A stretch of 6,627 nucleotides of DNA from Clostridiales bacterium. GTDB lineage: Bacteria; Bacillota; Clostridia; Oscillospirales; Oscillospiraceae. Shown piece after piece: positions 1-6,206 of the stretch (position 1 is its first letter; every line of letters begins with the position of its first letter). Below the pieces are notes generated by a model, which worked only from the letters and a program-made list of their open reading frames with translations, did no database searches and had not been told where the DNA came from. The translations under genes and the position numbers were made by a program. The stretch lies in assembly GCA_021199695.1 (NCBI GenBank), contig JAJQHP010000073.1, positions 1 to 6,627 on the forward strand, read 5' to 3'.

Positions 1-2693
1 GTGCCGCACACCGGGCAGTCCCGGTCGGGCAGGTCCGCCCCGCAGCCGTATTTCACGGTGTCCACGTCGAAGTCAGAGTGCCTGCACTTGGGGCAGCGGT
101 AGTGGGGCGGCAGGCCGTTGACCTCGGTGATGCCGGAGAGGAAGGCCACCAGAGAGGAGCCCACCGAACCACGGGAGCCCACCAGATAGCCGTGGGCAAG
201 AGAATCCGCCACCAGCTTCTGGGCGGACATATAGATCACGTCGTACTTCCGCTGGATAATGCCGGGCAGCTCCAAGTCGATCCGGTCCTGGACGATTTGG
301 GGCAGCTCCTCTCCGTAAAGCTCGTGGGCACGGTTGTAGACCAGATATTCCAGCTCCTGGGCGGAGTTCTCCAGCTTGGGGGCGAACAGGCCCCGGGGCA
401 AAGGCGGGATGTTGTCGCACCACCTGGCAATGCGGTTGGGGTCCTCGACGACCACCTTATAGCAGTCCTCCTCCCCCAGGTAGGCAAACTCCTCCAGCAT
501 CTCGTCGGTGGTCTTGAAGTAGATGGGCAGGCTCTTGTCCGCATCGTCAAAGCCCTGGGCGGCCTGGAGCACATGGCGGTAGGCCTCGTCCTCCGGGTCG
601 AGAAAGTGAACGTCGCCGGTGGCGCAGCAGGGCTTGTTCAGGTCCTTGGCCAGGCGGAGAACGGTGCGGTTGAACTCCCGCAGCTCCTCCTCGTTCTTGG
701 CCTTCCCCGCTCCGATGAGAAATTTGTTGTTGCAGATGGGCTGTATCTCCAGAAAGTCGTACCAGGAGGCGATCCGTTTCAGCTCGTCGTAGCTCTTGCG
801 GTCTACAATCGCCTGGAACAGCTCGCCCGCCTCGCAGGCGGAGCCAACGATCAGCCCCTCCCGGTTCTCGTTGATGAGGCTCTTGGGCATGATGGGGTAC
901 CGCTTGAAGTGCTCCAGATGGGACAGGGAGATCAGCTTGTACAGATTGCGCAGGCCGCTTTGGTTTTTCGCCAGGACGATCAGGTGCTGGGCCTTCTGGC
1001 GGCGCTTGCCCTTTTTCCGCAGGGACTGCATGGCGGGGTTGATCTGGTCGATACGGGTAACGCCCAGGTCGGCCAGCATCTGCTTGAAGGGGACCAGCAT
1101 ATAGCCCACCATGGCCCCATCGTCCGAGGCCCGGTGATGGTGAAATTCCGGCAGGTTCAGCCGGTTGGCCACAATGTCCAGCTTATACTTGCCCAGGTCG
1201 GGGAGCAGATTCTGGGCCAGGATAAGGGTGTCGATGGAGGTGTTGGGGAAGGGTCTCCCCATCCGCTGGCAGCCGATCGACAGAAATCCCATGTCGAAGT
1301 CGGCGTTGTGGGCCGCCAGGGGCCGGTCCCCCACCCAGTCCAGGAAGTCGTTGAGGGCCTCGCTCTGACTGGGGGCGTCCTTCACCATATCGTCGGTGAT
1401 GCTGGTCAGCTCCACCACCTCCCGGGGGATGGGCCGACCCGGGTTGACAAAGGTGTTGTACCGCTCCTCCACCTGTCCGTTGCGCAGCACTACGGCGCCG
1501 ATCTCAGTGATCCTGTCCCGTTCCTGGCTCAGGCCGGTGGTCTCGATGTCGAAGCAGACGATCTCATCGTCCAGGCTGGCGGAGCTGTCTCCGTGGACCA
1601 CCACCCGGTCGTCCACATCGTTGATATAGTAGGCCTCCACGCCGTATAGGATCTTGATCTTGTCCCCCGCCGTGTGCCAGGCGTCGGGAAAGGCTTGGGC
1701 TACGCCGTGGTCGGTGACAGCGATGGCGGGATGGCCCCAGGAGATGGCCCGCTTTACGGCGTCCTTGATCTCGGTCAGACCGTCCATGGTGGAGAACCGG
1801 GTGTGCAGATGCAGCTCCACCCGCTTCTCCCTGGCGTTATCCGTCCGCCCCTTGGGCGCCTTGGCAGGGGCGATGGCATAGGGGCTCAGCTCCATCTCGC
1901 CGGAATAGCTGTTGATGCCCAGCTTGCCCTCTACGATGACATACATCCCCACCTTGATCTGATCCAAAATGGGCTTGGCCTGACGATTTTCCAGGAACCG
2001 GGCCACCACCAGAGAGTTGGTATAGTCGGTGATGTAGAAGTTCACCACCCAGGCCTTCCGCTTGGGCAGCTCCCGGTGCTCCACAAAAAACACCTTACCG
2101 CAAACGGCCACCATGCCCATATCCAGCGTCACCTGGGACATGGGCATGGGCTTGCGGTGGATGCCCTTGCCGAAAATCATGTTGCCCACAGGGGCCTGGA
2201 GCGGTTCCCTCCGCTGCTTTCCGGCAGGATTGGCCGCAGGCTGATGGGCCGCCGCCTCCCGAAGGGCTGCCTCCCGGAGAGCTGCGGTCTGCCGGAACAC
2301 ATCCCCGTCTGGCAGAAGAGCCTCCTCCTCCGGCTCAGGGGTATTCTCCTCCCGCTCCGGGGGCGCCTCCTCCGGCAGAGGGGGGCGCTCTTCCTCGGTG
2401 GACTCTGTGGAGGGCAGCGTCTGGTATTCCTCTTCAAAATCAGGCTCCTTTGGCTCTGATATCAGGGTGACGCCGTTCATCCCGTAGCAGCCGGAGAGCA
2501 CCGTCCCCATGGCCCGGAGGCTGGCAGGAGCCGGGTCAGCGGAGGCGAATGTGACCTCCAGCTCGGCAGTGCGCTCCTTCTGGTGGAGCCGGAAGTCCCG
2601 GACGGTGCAGTCCCGGGCCAGCTCCCCCAGATAGCCGGTGGGCTGCCAGTGTTCAAATAGCCGCAGCAGCGGGATGGGTTCCTTGAGTGCCAT
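1..2693 (-). CDS. polC: DNA polymerase III alpha subunit, PolC type (3' part missing at window edge)
   Basis: This is the replicative polymerase of low-GC-type Gram-positives, which extends DNA at the fork and proofreads with a built-in 3'-5' exonuclease. The frame is open from the ATG at 2693 to the left edge, giving 897 codons, against about 1,440 for a full PolC. Visible parts: an N-terminal domain (about 1-80); a Glu/Pro-rich linker (about 81-125); an OB-fold region (about 190-275); a PHP domain starting with HLH at 295-297 and TDHG at 327-330; an inserted DEDDh exonuclease with D382/E384 (FDIETTGL), D465 (HNADFD), H520 and D525; the rest of PHP with GDVH at 693-696; the polymerase motif SRGSVGSS at 840-847; and a zinc-binding segment with C867, C870, C893 and C896. 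The exonuclease nested in PHP distinguishes PolC from DnaE. The palm catalytic aspartates should lie just beyond the edge. An AGGAGA Shine-Dalgarno (2698-2703) supports the start. Nothing indicates a broken gene; the truncation is only the window boundary. Confidence 0.97.
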   Translation of the reverse strand, partial: MALKEPIPLLRLFEHWQPTGYLGELARDCTVRDFRLHQKERTAELEVTFASADPAPASLRAMGTVLSGCYGMNGVTLISEPKEPDFEEEYQTLPSTESTEEERPPLPEEAPPEREENTPEPEEEALLPDGDVFRQTAALREAALREAAAHQPAANPAGKQRREPLQAPVGNMIFGKGIHRKPMPMSQVTLDMGMVAVCGKVFFVEHRELPKRKAWVVNFYITDYTNSLVVARFLENRQAKPILDQIKVGMYVIVEGKLGINSYSGEMELSPYAIAPAKAPKGRTDNAREKRVELHLHTRFSTMDGLTEIKDAVKRAISWGHPAIAVTDHGVAQAFPDAWHTAGDKIKILYGVEAYYINDVDDRVVVHGDSSASLDDEIVCFDIETTGLSQERDRITEIGAVVLRNGQVEERYNTFVNPGRPIPREVVELTSITDDMVKDAPSQSEALNDFLDWVGDRPLAAHNADFDMGFLSIGCQRMGRPFPNTSIDTLILAQNLLPDLGKYKLDIVANRLNLPEFHHHRASDDGAMVGYMLVPFKQMLADLGVTRIDQINPAMQSLRKKGKRRQKAQHLIVLAKNQSGLRNLYKLISLSHLEHFKRYPIMPKSLINENREGLIVGSACEAGELFQAIVDRKSYDELKRIASWYDFLEIQPICNNKFLIGAGKAKNEEELREFNRTVLRLAKDLNKPCCATGDVHFLDPEDEAYRHVLQAAQGFDDADKSLPIYFKTTDEMLEEFAYLGEEDCYKVVVEDPNRIARWCDNIPPLPRGLFAPKLENSAQELEYLVYNRAHELYGEELPQIVQDRIDLELPGIIQRKYDVIYMSAQKLVADSLAHGYLVGSRGSVGSSLVAFLSGITEVNGLPPHYRCPKCRHSDFDVDTVKYGCGADLPDRDCPVCG

Positions 2694-2702
2694 AGTGTCT
2701 CC

Positions 2703-2720
2703 TGTTCTCAGCGTGTTCTC
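2703..2720 (-). repeat. Two 7-nt direct repeats (GAGAACA) before polC
   Basis: On the minus strand GAGAACA occurs twice, at 2714-2720 and 2703-2709, with starts 11 nt apart, which is about one helical turn. The second copy lies directly next to the polC Shine-Dalgarno. The spacing could suit a protein binding on one DNA face, but 7-nt repeats also arise by chance, so the function is unknown. Confidence 0.3.
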
Positions 2721-2732
2721 CGGTGTCACCGG
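2720..2732. repeat. Interrupted palindrome in the polC leader
   Basis: CCGGTG and CACCGG flank one central base, forming a 6+1+6 inverted repeat. It lies between the predicted polC -10 box and the start codon, so it would be in the 5' untranslated RNA. As RNA it could form a small 5-bp hairpin with a 3-nt loop. As DNA it could be a repressor half-site pair. The sequence alone does not decide between these, and chance in GC-rich DNA is possible. Confidence 0.35.
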
Positions 2733-2755
2733 CGCAGTGCTCATTTCATCCTGCT

Positions 2756-2784
2756 ATTATATCATGTTCCCGGCGGGAGGGACA
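2756..2784 (-). promoter_or_regulatory. Predicted extended -10 promoter for polC
   Basis: The minus strand reads TGATATAAT at 2764-2756, a consensus -10 hexamer with the TGn extension. At 17-nt spacing the -35 position reads TGTCCC (2784-2779), a poor match to TTGACA, which is acceptable for extended -10 promoters. Transcription would start near 2749, giving a leader of about 55 nt before the polC ATG. Its position after the gpsA hairpin suggests that polC is expressed independently of the upstream lipid genes. Confidence 0.65.
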
Positions 2785-2796
2785 GGGGCAATTTCG

Positions 2797-2839
2797 ACAG
2801 AACAGGACCCCGGTGCAGATAGATTCTGCATCGGGGTCC
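2797..2839 (-). terminator. Stem-loop after gpsA, candidate intrinsic terminator
   Basis: Inverted repeats at 2805-2819 and 2825-2839 form a 15-position stem with a 5-nt loop, starting 18 nt beyond the gpsA stop codon. In the minus-strand RNA one position is an A-C mismatch and the tail reads UGUUCUGU, a weak U-run. It probably ends the der-plsY-gpsA transcript, perhaps incompletely. On the plus strand the same stem pairs fully with one G-U wobble, but no T-run follows there. Confidence 0.6.
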
Positions 2840-2857
2840 CGCCTGAATACAAATAGG

Positions 2858-3862
2858 TCAAATCCAGGTTTCCTCGGTCTCGTCCTTTTTCTGCCGGGTC
2901 ATCAGGTTACGAAACACATCCTGAATCTCCCGACCCTCATACATGACCTCATAGGCGGCCTCAGTGATGGGCATTTCTACCCCAGCCTTCTGGGCCAGCT
3001 CATGGGCAGAGGCGGCTGCATAGTAGCCCTCCACCACGGCGCCGCCCATCTCGTCCATAGCCTGCCGGATGGTCTTGCCCTGTCCCAGCAGCAGTCCCGC
3101 CCGGTAGTTCCGGGAATTCATGGAGGTGCAGGTGACGATCAGATCGCCCACTCCGGTAAGTCCGGCAAAGGTGGACTGTCTGGCCCCCAGGGCAACCCCC
3201 AGCCGGGCGATCTCGGTCAGACCCCGGGTCATGAGCATGGCCTTGGTGTTGACCCCGAAGCCCATGCCATCGATGGCCCCGGCGCAGATGGCGATGACGT
3301 TTTTGAGCGCTGCGCCGATCTCCGCCCCCACCACATCGCAGGAGGCATAGACCCGGAACCGCTCGTTCATAAACAGCTCCTGGACCGTGTGGGCAGCGTC
3401 GCGGCTCTCACTGGCGGCGACGATGGCGCTGGGAATCCTCCGGCCCACCTCCTCGGCGTGGGTGGGACCGCAGAGAACCACGATGGGGCATTTGTCCCCC
3501 ACCTCCTGGGCGATGATCTGGCTCAGACGCAACGAGGTATCCTTCTCGATGCCCTTGCCCACGCTGACCAGGATGGTGCCCGGCTTCACCAGCGGGGCCA
3601 ACTGCCGTGCAGTGGAGCGAACGGCAAAGGAGGGGGTGGCCAGCAGCACCACATCGCTGTCGGCGGCACATGAGATGTCTGCGGTGAGCTTCATCTCCTC
3701 CGGAATGGGCACTCCCTTTAGCATGGGGTTCTCCCGGCTCTGCCGGAGCTGGTCGGATTCCTTCTGGAAGTAGGACCAGAGGGTGACGTCGTTGCCGTTC
3801 TCCAGCAGCACCAGAGCCAGCGCGGTGCCCCAGGCTCCGCTGCCCAAAACTGTGACCTTCAT
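2858..3862 (-). CDS. gpsA: Glycerol-3-phosphate dehydrogenase [NAD(P)+]
   Basis: Cytosolic enzyme that reduces dihydroxyacetone phosphate to sn-glycerol 3-phosphate, the backbone for phospholipids. At 334 residues it has the usual family length. The N terminus holds the Rossmann nucleotide-binding motif GSGAWG (7-12). Further family signatures are VGKGIE (101-106), GPTHAEEV (132-139), the catalytic lysine in ALKN (K187) and the C-terminal substrate site with GVGDLIVTC (237-245) and SRN (250-252). The ATG overlaps the plsY stop codon as ATGA, and a strong AAGGAGG (3870-3876) lies 7 nt upstream inside plsY, so the start is well fixed and translation is probably coupled. Its product is the direct substrate of PlsY encoded just upstream, which fits a shared operon. 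A stem-loop follows the gene. No key residue appears to be missing. Confidence 0.97.
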   Translation of the reverse strand: MKVTVLGSGAWGTALALVLLENGNDVTLWSYFQKESDQLRQSRENPMLKGVPIPEEMKLTADISCAADSDVVLLATPSFAVRSTARQLAPLVKPGTILVSVGKGIEKDTSLRLSQIIAQEVGDKCPIVVLCGPTHAEEVGRRIPSAIVAASESRDAAHTVQELFMNERFRVYASCDVVGAEIGAALKNVIAICAGAIDGMGFGVNTKAMLMTRGLTEIARLGVALGARQSTFAGLTGVGDLIVTCTSMNSRNYRAGLLLGQGKTIRQAMDEMGGAVVEGYYAAASAHELAQKAGVEMPITEAAYEVMYEGREIQDVFRNLMTRQKKDETEETWI

Positions 3863-4515
3863 TGCTTGTCCTCCTTCTCACCGTCTTTGTGAAATTCCAG
3901 CTTGCTCTCCTCGCCCCGGATCATCCGCTGGACATTGCCCAGATGCCGCCAGCAGACCAGGAGACCGATCCCTGCCGCCAGCACCAGCAGCAGCCAGTCC
4001 TGGTACACGAACCAGGTGGAGACGGGGAACGTGATGGCGGCCCCGACAGAGCCAAGAGACACCATCCGGGAGATCACCACCAGAACAAGGAACACACCCC
4101 ACACCGCCAGAGCGATGCGCCAGTCGATCATAATGGCCACCACTCCACCGGAGAGGATGCCCTTGCCCCCCTTAAATTCGAACATACAGGGGAACATATG
4201 TCCCAGCAGACAGAAAATCCCGGCGATATACTTGCCCAGGACCTCCCAGCCGCAGAGATAGCCCAGCACCCCTCCGCCGATGAGGCAGGAGAGCACCGCC
4301 TTGAGCACGTCCAGCAGGATGACCCAAACCACATTTTTCACGCCGTAGACCCGGTAGAAGTTAGTCAGTCCGGCGTTACCGCTGCCGTGCTCCCGGACGT
4401 CATCCTTCAAGACATATTTGGAAATGATAATGGCGCTGTTACAGCAGCCCAGCAGATAGGATACCGCCGCCACGCCCAGGATGGCGAGTACCGTCGTCGC
4501 CGTCAGTCCAGTCAT
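3859..4515 (-). CDS. plsY: Acyl-phosphate:glycerol-3-phosphate acyltransferase PlsY
   Basis: Integral membrane enzyme that transfers an acyl chain from acyl phosphate (made by PlsX, not in this window) to position 1 of glycerol 3-phosphate, giving lysophosphatidate. The 218-residue protein is slightly longer than the typical 200 or so. All three family motifs are visible: GSGNAGLTN (44-52), GHMFP plus KGGKG (105-109, 115-119), and the C-terminal H191, N194, R197 with GEE (201-203). Hydrophobic segments fit several membrane spans (about 8-30, 61-87, 95-112, 122-148 and 155-187). The C-terminal tail is short and charged. The N-terminal region reads LLGCCNSA where many PlsY have LLGSIPTG; similar substitutions occur in clostridial members as far as I recall. 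An AAGGAGGAGT ribosome site lies in the end of der, only 1 nt separates the two genes, and the stop overlaps the gpsA start. Confidence 0.96.
   Translation of the reverse strand: MTGLTATTVLAILGVAAVSYLLGCCNSAIIISKYVLKDDVREHGSGNAGLTNFYRVYGVKNVVWVILLDVLKAVLSCLIGGGVLGYLCGWEVLGKYIAGIFCLLGHMFPCMFEFKGGKGILSGGVVAIMIDWRIALAVWGVFLVLVVISRMVSLGSVGAAITFPVSTWFVYQDWLLLVLAAGIGLLVCWRHLGNVQRMIRGEESKLEFHKDGEKEDKQ
3870..3876 (-). promoter_or_regulatory. Ribosome-binding site of gpsA inside the plsY end
   Basis: The minus strand reads AAGGAGG, 7 nt before the gpsA ATG. It lies within the last codons of plsY, so ribosomes finishing plsY reach it directly. This fixes the ATG at 3862 as the start and supports translational coupling through the ATGA overlap. 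Confidence 0.85.
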
Positions 4516-4516
4516 C

Positions 4517-5845
4517 TTACGACTCCTCCTTGTCTCCCTTTTGCCGGATGGTCAGCCGGATGGGCGTCCCCTCCAGGCCAAAGGTGGCGCGGATCTGGTT
4601 CTCCAGATAGCGTTGGTAGGAAAAATGAAACAGCCTGGCGTCGTTGCAGAAGACGACGAAATGGGGCGGCTGGATGCCCACCTGGGTCATATAATAAAGC
4701 TTCAGCCGCCGGCCCTTGTCGGTGGGGGGCTGCACCCGGTTGGTGGCGTCCGCCAGGACGCTGTTCAGAGTGCCGGTGCGGATGCGGAGCATGGACATCT
4801 CCCGGACGGCGTTGATGCGCTCAAACAGCTTGTTCACCCGCTGCCCAGTCAGGGCGGATAGAAACACCACCGGCGCATAGGGCATAAAGGCGAAGCCTGC
4901 CTTGACCTGGCTGCGCATCCGGTCCATGGTTTTGTCGTCCTTCTCCACGGCGTCCCACTTGTTGACCACAATGATGGAGGCCTTCCCCGCCTCGTGGGCC
5001 AGGCCCGCCACCTTGGTGTCCTGCTCCGTGACACCCTCCTGGGCGTCGATGAGGATGAGACAGACGTCCGCCCGGTCGATGGCCATGGTGGCCCGGAGGA
5101 CGGAGAACTGCTCCACCCGGTCGTTCACCTTCGCTTTTTTCCGCATCCCGGCGGTGTCGATAAAGCAGTAACGGCCGTACTCATTTTCAAAGTAGGAGTC
5201 TACAGCGTCCCGGGTGGTCCCGGCCATGTCGCTGACGATGACCCGCTCCTCCCCCAAAATCCGGTTGACCAGGGAGGACTTGCCTACGTTGGGCTTGCCG
5301 ATCACCGCCACCCGGATCAGGTCGTCCTCCTCCTCGGTCTCGTCCGAGTCCGGGAAGTGGGCGGCGCAGGCGTCCAGCAGCTCGTCCACCCCCAGGCCGT
5401 GAATGGCGGAGATGGGGATGGGGTCGCCCAGGCCCAGGTTGTAGAACTCGTACACATCCGGGTCGGTATGCCCCGGCTTGTCCGCCTTGTTCACTGCCAG
5501 CACCACCGGCTTGCCGGAGCGCTGGAGCATACTGGCCACATCCAGATCTGCGGCGGTGACGCCGGTCATCAGGTCGCAGACCAGGACGATGACGTTGGCG
5601 TGGGCGATGGCGATCTCCGCCTGCGCACGCATGAATTTCAGTATCTCGCTGTCGGTATTCGGCTCGATGCCGCCGGTGTCGATGATGGTAAAGCTCCGCC
5701 CCAGCCACTCGCTTTCGGCATAGAGCCGGTCACGGGTGACGCCGGGGGTATCCTCCACAATGGACAGCCGCTTCCCGGCCAGGCGGTTGAACAGCATGGA
5801 CTTTCCCACGTTGGGCCGGCCGACGATAGCGACAATGGGTTTCAT
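4517..5845 (-). CDS. der: Ribosome-assembly GTPase Der (EngA)
   Basis: Essential GTPase with two G domains in tandem, needed for maturation of the 50S ribosomal subunit. The 442-residue protein matches the family length (436 in Bacillus subtilis). Domain one has GRPNVGKS (9-16), switch threonine T37, DTGG (56-59) and NKAD (119-122). A short acidic linker at about 166-175 follows. Domain two has GKPNVGKS (183-190), GTTRD (209-213), DTAG (230-233) and NKWD (295-298). The rest is the KH-like RNA-binding domain, ending in the typical GTPIRL (426-431) and a basic then acidic tail. M17 follows the first P-loop where threonine is common. The start ATG at 5845 gives the canonical MKPIVAIVG beginning, with a modest AGAGG site about 12 nt upstream. 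It is the first gene of a tight unit with plsY and gpsA and has a predicted promoter in the gap before it. Confidence 0.98.
   Translation of the reverse strand: MKPIVAIVGRPNVGKSMLFNRLAGKRLSIVEDTPGVTRDRLYAESEWLGRSFTIIDTGGIEPNTDSEILKFMRAQAEIAIAHANVIVLVCDLMTGVTAADLDVASMLQRSGKPVVLAVNKADKPGHTDPDVYEFYNLGLGDPIPISAIHGLGVDELLDACAAHFPDSDETEEEDDLIRVAVIGKPNVGKSSLVNRILGEERVIVSDMAGTTRDAVDSYFENEYGRYCFIDTAGMRKKAKVNDRVEQFSVLRATMAIDRADVCLILIDAQEGVTEQDTKVAGLAHEAGKASIIVVNKWDAVEKDDKTMDRMRSQVKAGFAFMPYAPVVFLSALTGQRVNKLFERINAVREMSMLRIRTGTLNSVLADATNRVQPPTDKGRRLKLYYMTQVGIQPPHFVVFCNDARLFHFSYQRYLENQIRATFGLEGTPIRLTIRQKGDKEES
4522..4531 (-). promoter_or_regulatory. Ribosome-binding site of plsY inside the der end
   Basis: The minus strand reads AAGGAGGAGT within the final codons of der, about 7 nt before the plsY ATG. 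Together with the single-base gap between der and plsY it confirms the ATG at 4515 as the plsY start. Confidence 0.85.
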
Positions 5846-5892
5846 CGGTATTCACATCCTCTCTGAGTCTGTATGACACCATAATCAGATTT

Positions 5893-5921
5893 ATTATAGC
5901 CGTCAAAAGGCCAAAAGTAAA
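5893..5921 (-). promoter_or_regulatory. Predicted sigma-A promoter for der-plsY-gpsA
   Basis: The minus strand has TATAAT at 5898-5893 and, exactly 17 nt upstream, TTTACT (5921-5916), which matches the -35 consensus at four of six positions. Transcription would start near 5886, leaving a leader of about 40 nt. The -35 box shares bases with the T-run of the rpmF hairpin, so the end of one transcription unit and the start of the next occupy the same bases. Confidence 0.6.
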
Positions 5922-5969
5922 GAGCCTGTCTATGGCAGGCTCTCCCTTTTCTCGACCATTGGCCCTTTT
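5905..5969 (-). repeat. Outer inverted repeat enclosing the rpmF terminator
   Basis: AAAAGGCCAA at 5905-5914 pairs with TTGGCC-C-TTTT at 5959-5969, 10 bp with one bulged base. The inner terminator stem sits between the arms. In RNA from rpmF the outer stem would begin at the stop codon and end in UUUU. It may stabilise the 3' end or form a second termination structure. The arms are A/T- and GC-simple, so chance cannot be excluded. Confidence 0.4.
5911..5943 (-). terminator. Candidate intrinsic terminator after rpmF
   Basis: AGAGCCTG (5921-5928) and CAGGCTCT (5936-5943) form a perfect 8-bp stem with a 7-nt loop. In the minus-strand RNA the stem is followed by UUACUUUU, a broken U-run, so termination may be partial. 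It lies 25 nt beyond the rpmF stop codon and separates yceD-rpmF from der. On the plus strand the hairpin is followed by CCCTTTT, but no plus-strand gene ends there. Confidence 0.65.
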
Positions 5970-6154
5970 TACTTGGCCTCGGCTTCGTCCTTGGCATAGC
6001 TGCGGCCGTTGTACTTGCCGCAGGCGGGGCAGACGCGGTGCGGCAGGCGGTAAGCACCACACTCGCACTTGATCAGGCCAGGAACCTCCAGCTTCCAGTT
6101 GGCGCGGCGCTTGTCACGTCTTGCCTTGGAGACTTTACTCTTAGGGACTGCCAT
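5969..6154 (-). CDS. rpmF: 50S ribosomal protein L32 (bL32)
   Basis: Small structural protein of the large ribosomal subunit. The 61-residue sequence starts with the family signature [20 protein letters not shown], a basic N-terminal arm, followed by a zinc-ribbon region and the conserved HRVC..CG.YNGR (39-51). Cysteines are C30, C32, C42 and C45, so this is a metal-binding (C+) form, but the first pair is CxC instead of the usual CxxC. The tail is short and acidic/alanine-rich. A GAGGAGGTG ribosome site 6 nt upstream fixes the ATG. It lies 52 nt downstream of the YceD-family gene, the arrangement found across most bacteria, and is followed by a hairpin terminator. Many bacteria have plsX next; here der follows. 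Confidence 0.97.
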   Translation of the reverse strand: MAVPKSKVSKARRDKRRANWKLEVPGLIKCECGAYRLPHRVCPACGKYNGRSYAKDEAEAK

Positions 6155-6160
6155 CTATGA

Positions 6161-6169
6161 CACCTCCTC
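6161..6169 (-). promoter_or_regulatory. Strong ribosome-binding site of rpmF
   Basis: The minus strand reads GAGGAGGTG, nearly a full complement to the 16S rRNA 3' end, 6 nt before the rpmF ATG. No promoter or terminator is apparent in the 52-nt gap, so rpmF is probably co-transcribed with the gene upstream. Confidence 0.85.
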
Positions 6170-6206
6170 ATTACCTTTCGGAAATTGACGCATTTGGAAC
6201 TCCCGC

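Noticed and set aside
78..1649. Long plus-strand open frame of 523 codons opposite polC
   Set aside because: It lies wholly antisense to well-supported polC domains (PHP, exonuclease). Its translation is rich in G, V, L, Q and H, as expected from the complement of GC-biased codons, and shows no recognisable domain. No ribosome site or promoter was seen.
1674..2459. Second long plus-strand open frame of 261 codons opposite the polC 5' half
   Set aside because: It is antisense to the PolC OB-fold and linker. The low-complexity arginine/leucine/glycine-rich end is the reverse reading of the Glu/Pro linker codons.
2694..2857. A small gene or structured regulatory RNA in the 164-nt gap between gpsA and polC
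   Set aside because: The gap is explained by a stem-loop, a promoter and a short leader. No small open frame with a ribosome site and no known riboswitch core could be recognised.
2723..3673. Plus-strand open frame of 316 codons across the gpsA region
   Set aside because: It is antisense to gpsA, whose motifs are complete, and it spans the gpsA hairpin. It is a shadow frame of codon bias.
2858..4515. A frameshift or fusion between plsY and gpsA
   Set aside because: The overlap is a normal ATGA stop/start junction with a good ribosome site; both proteins are full length with intact ends.
3862..4815. Plus-strand frames opposite plsY and der, including a 317-codon one
   Set aside because: They are antisense to genes with all diagnostic motifs; the translations are biased and lack family features.
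4994..5866. Plus-strand open frame of 290 codons opposite der
   Set aside because: It runs antisense through both Der GTPase domains. Its Val/Asp/Gly/His bias is typical of a complementary shadow frame.
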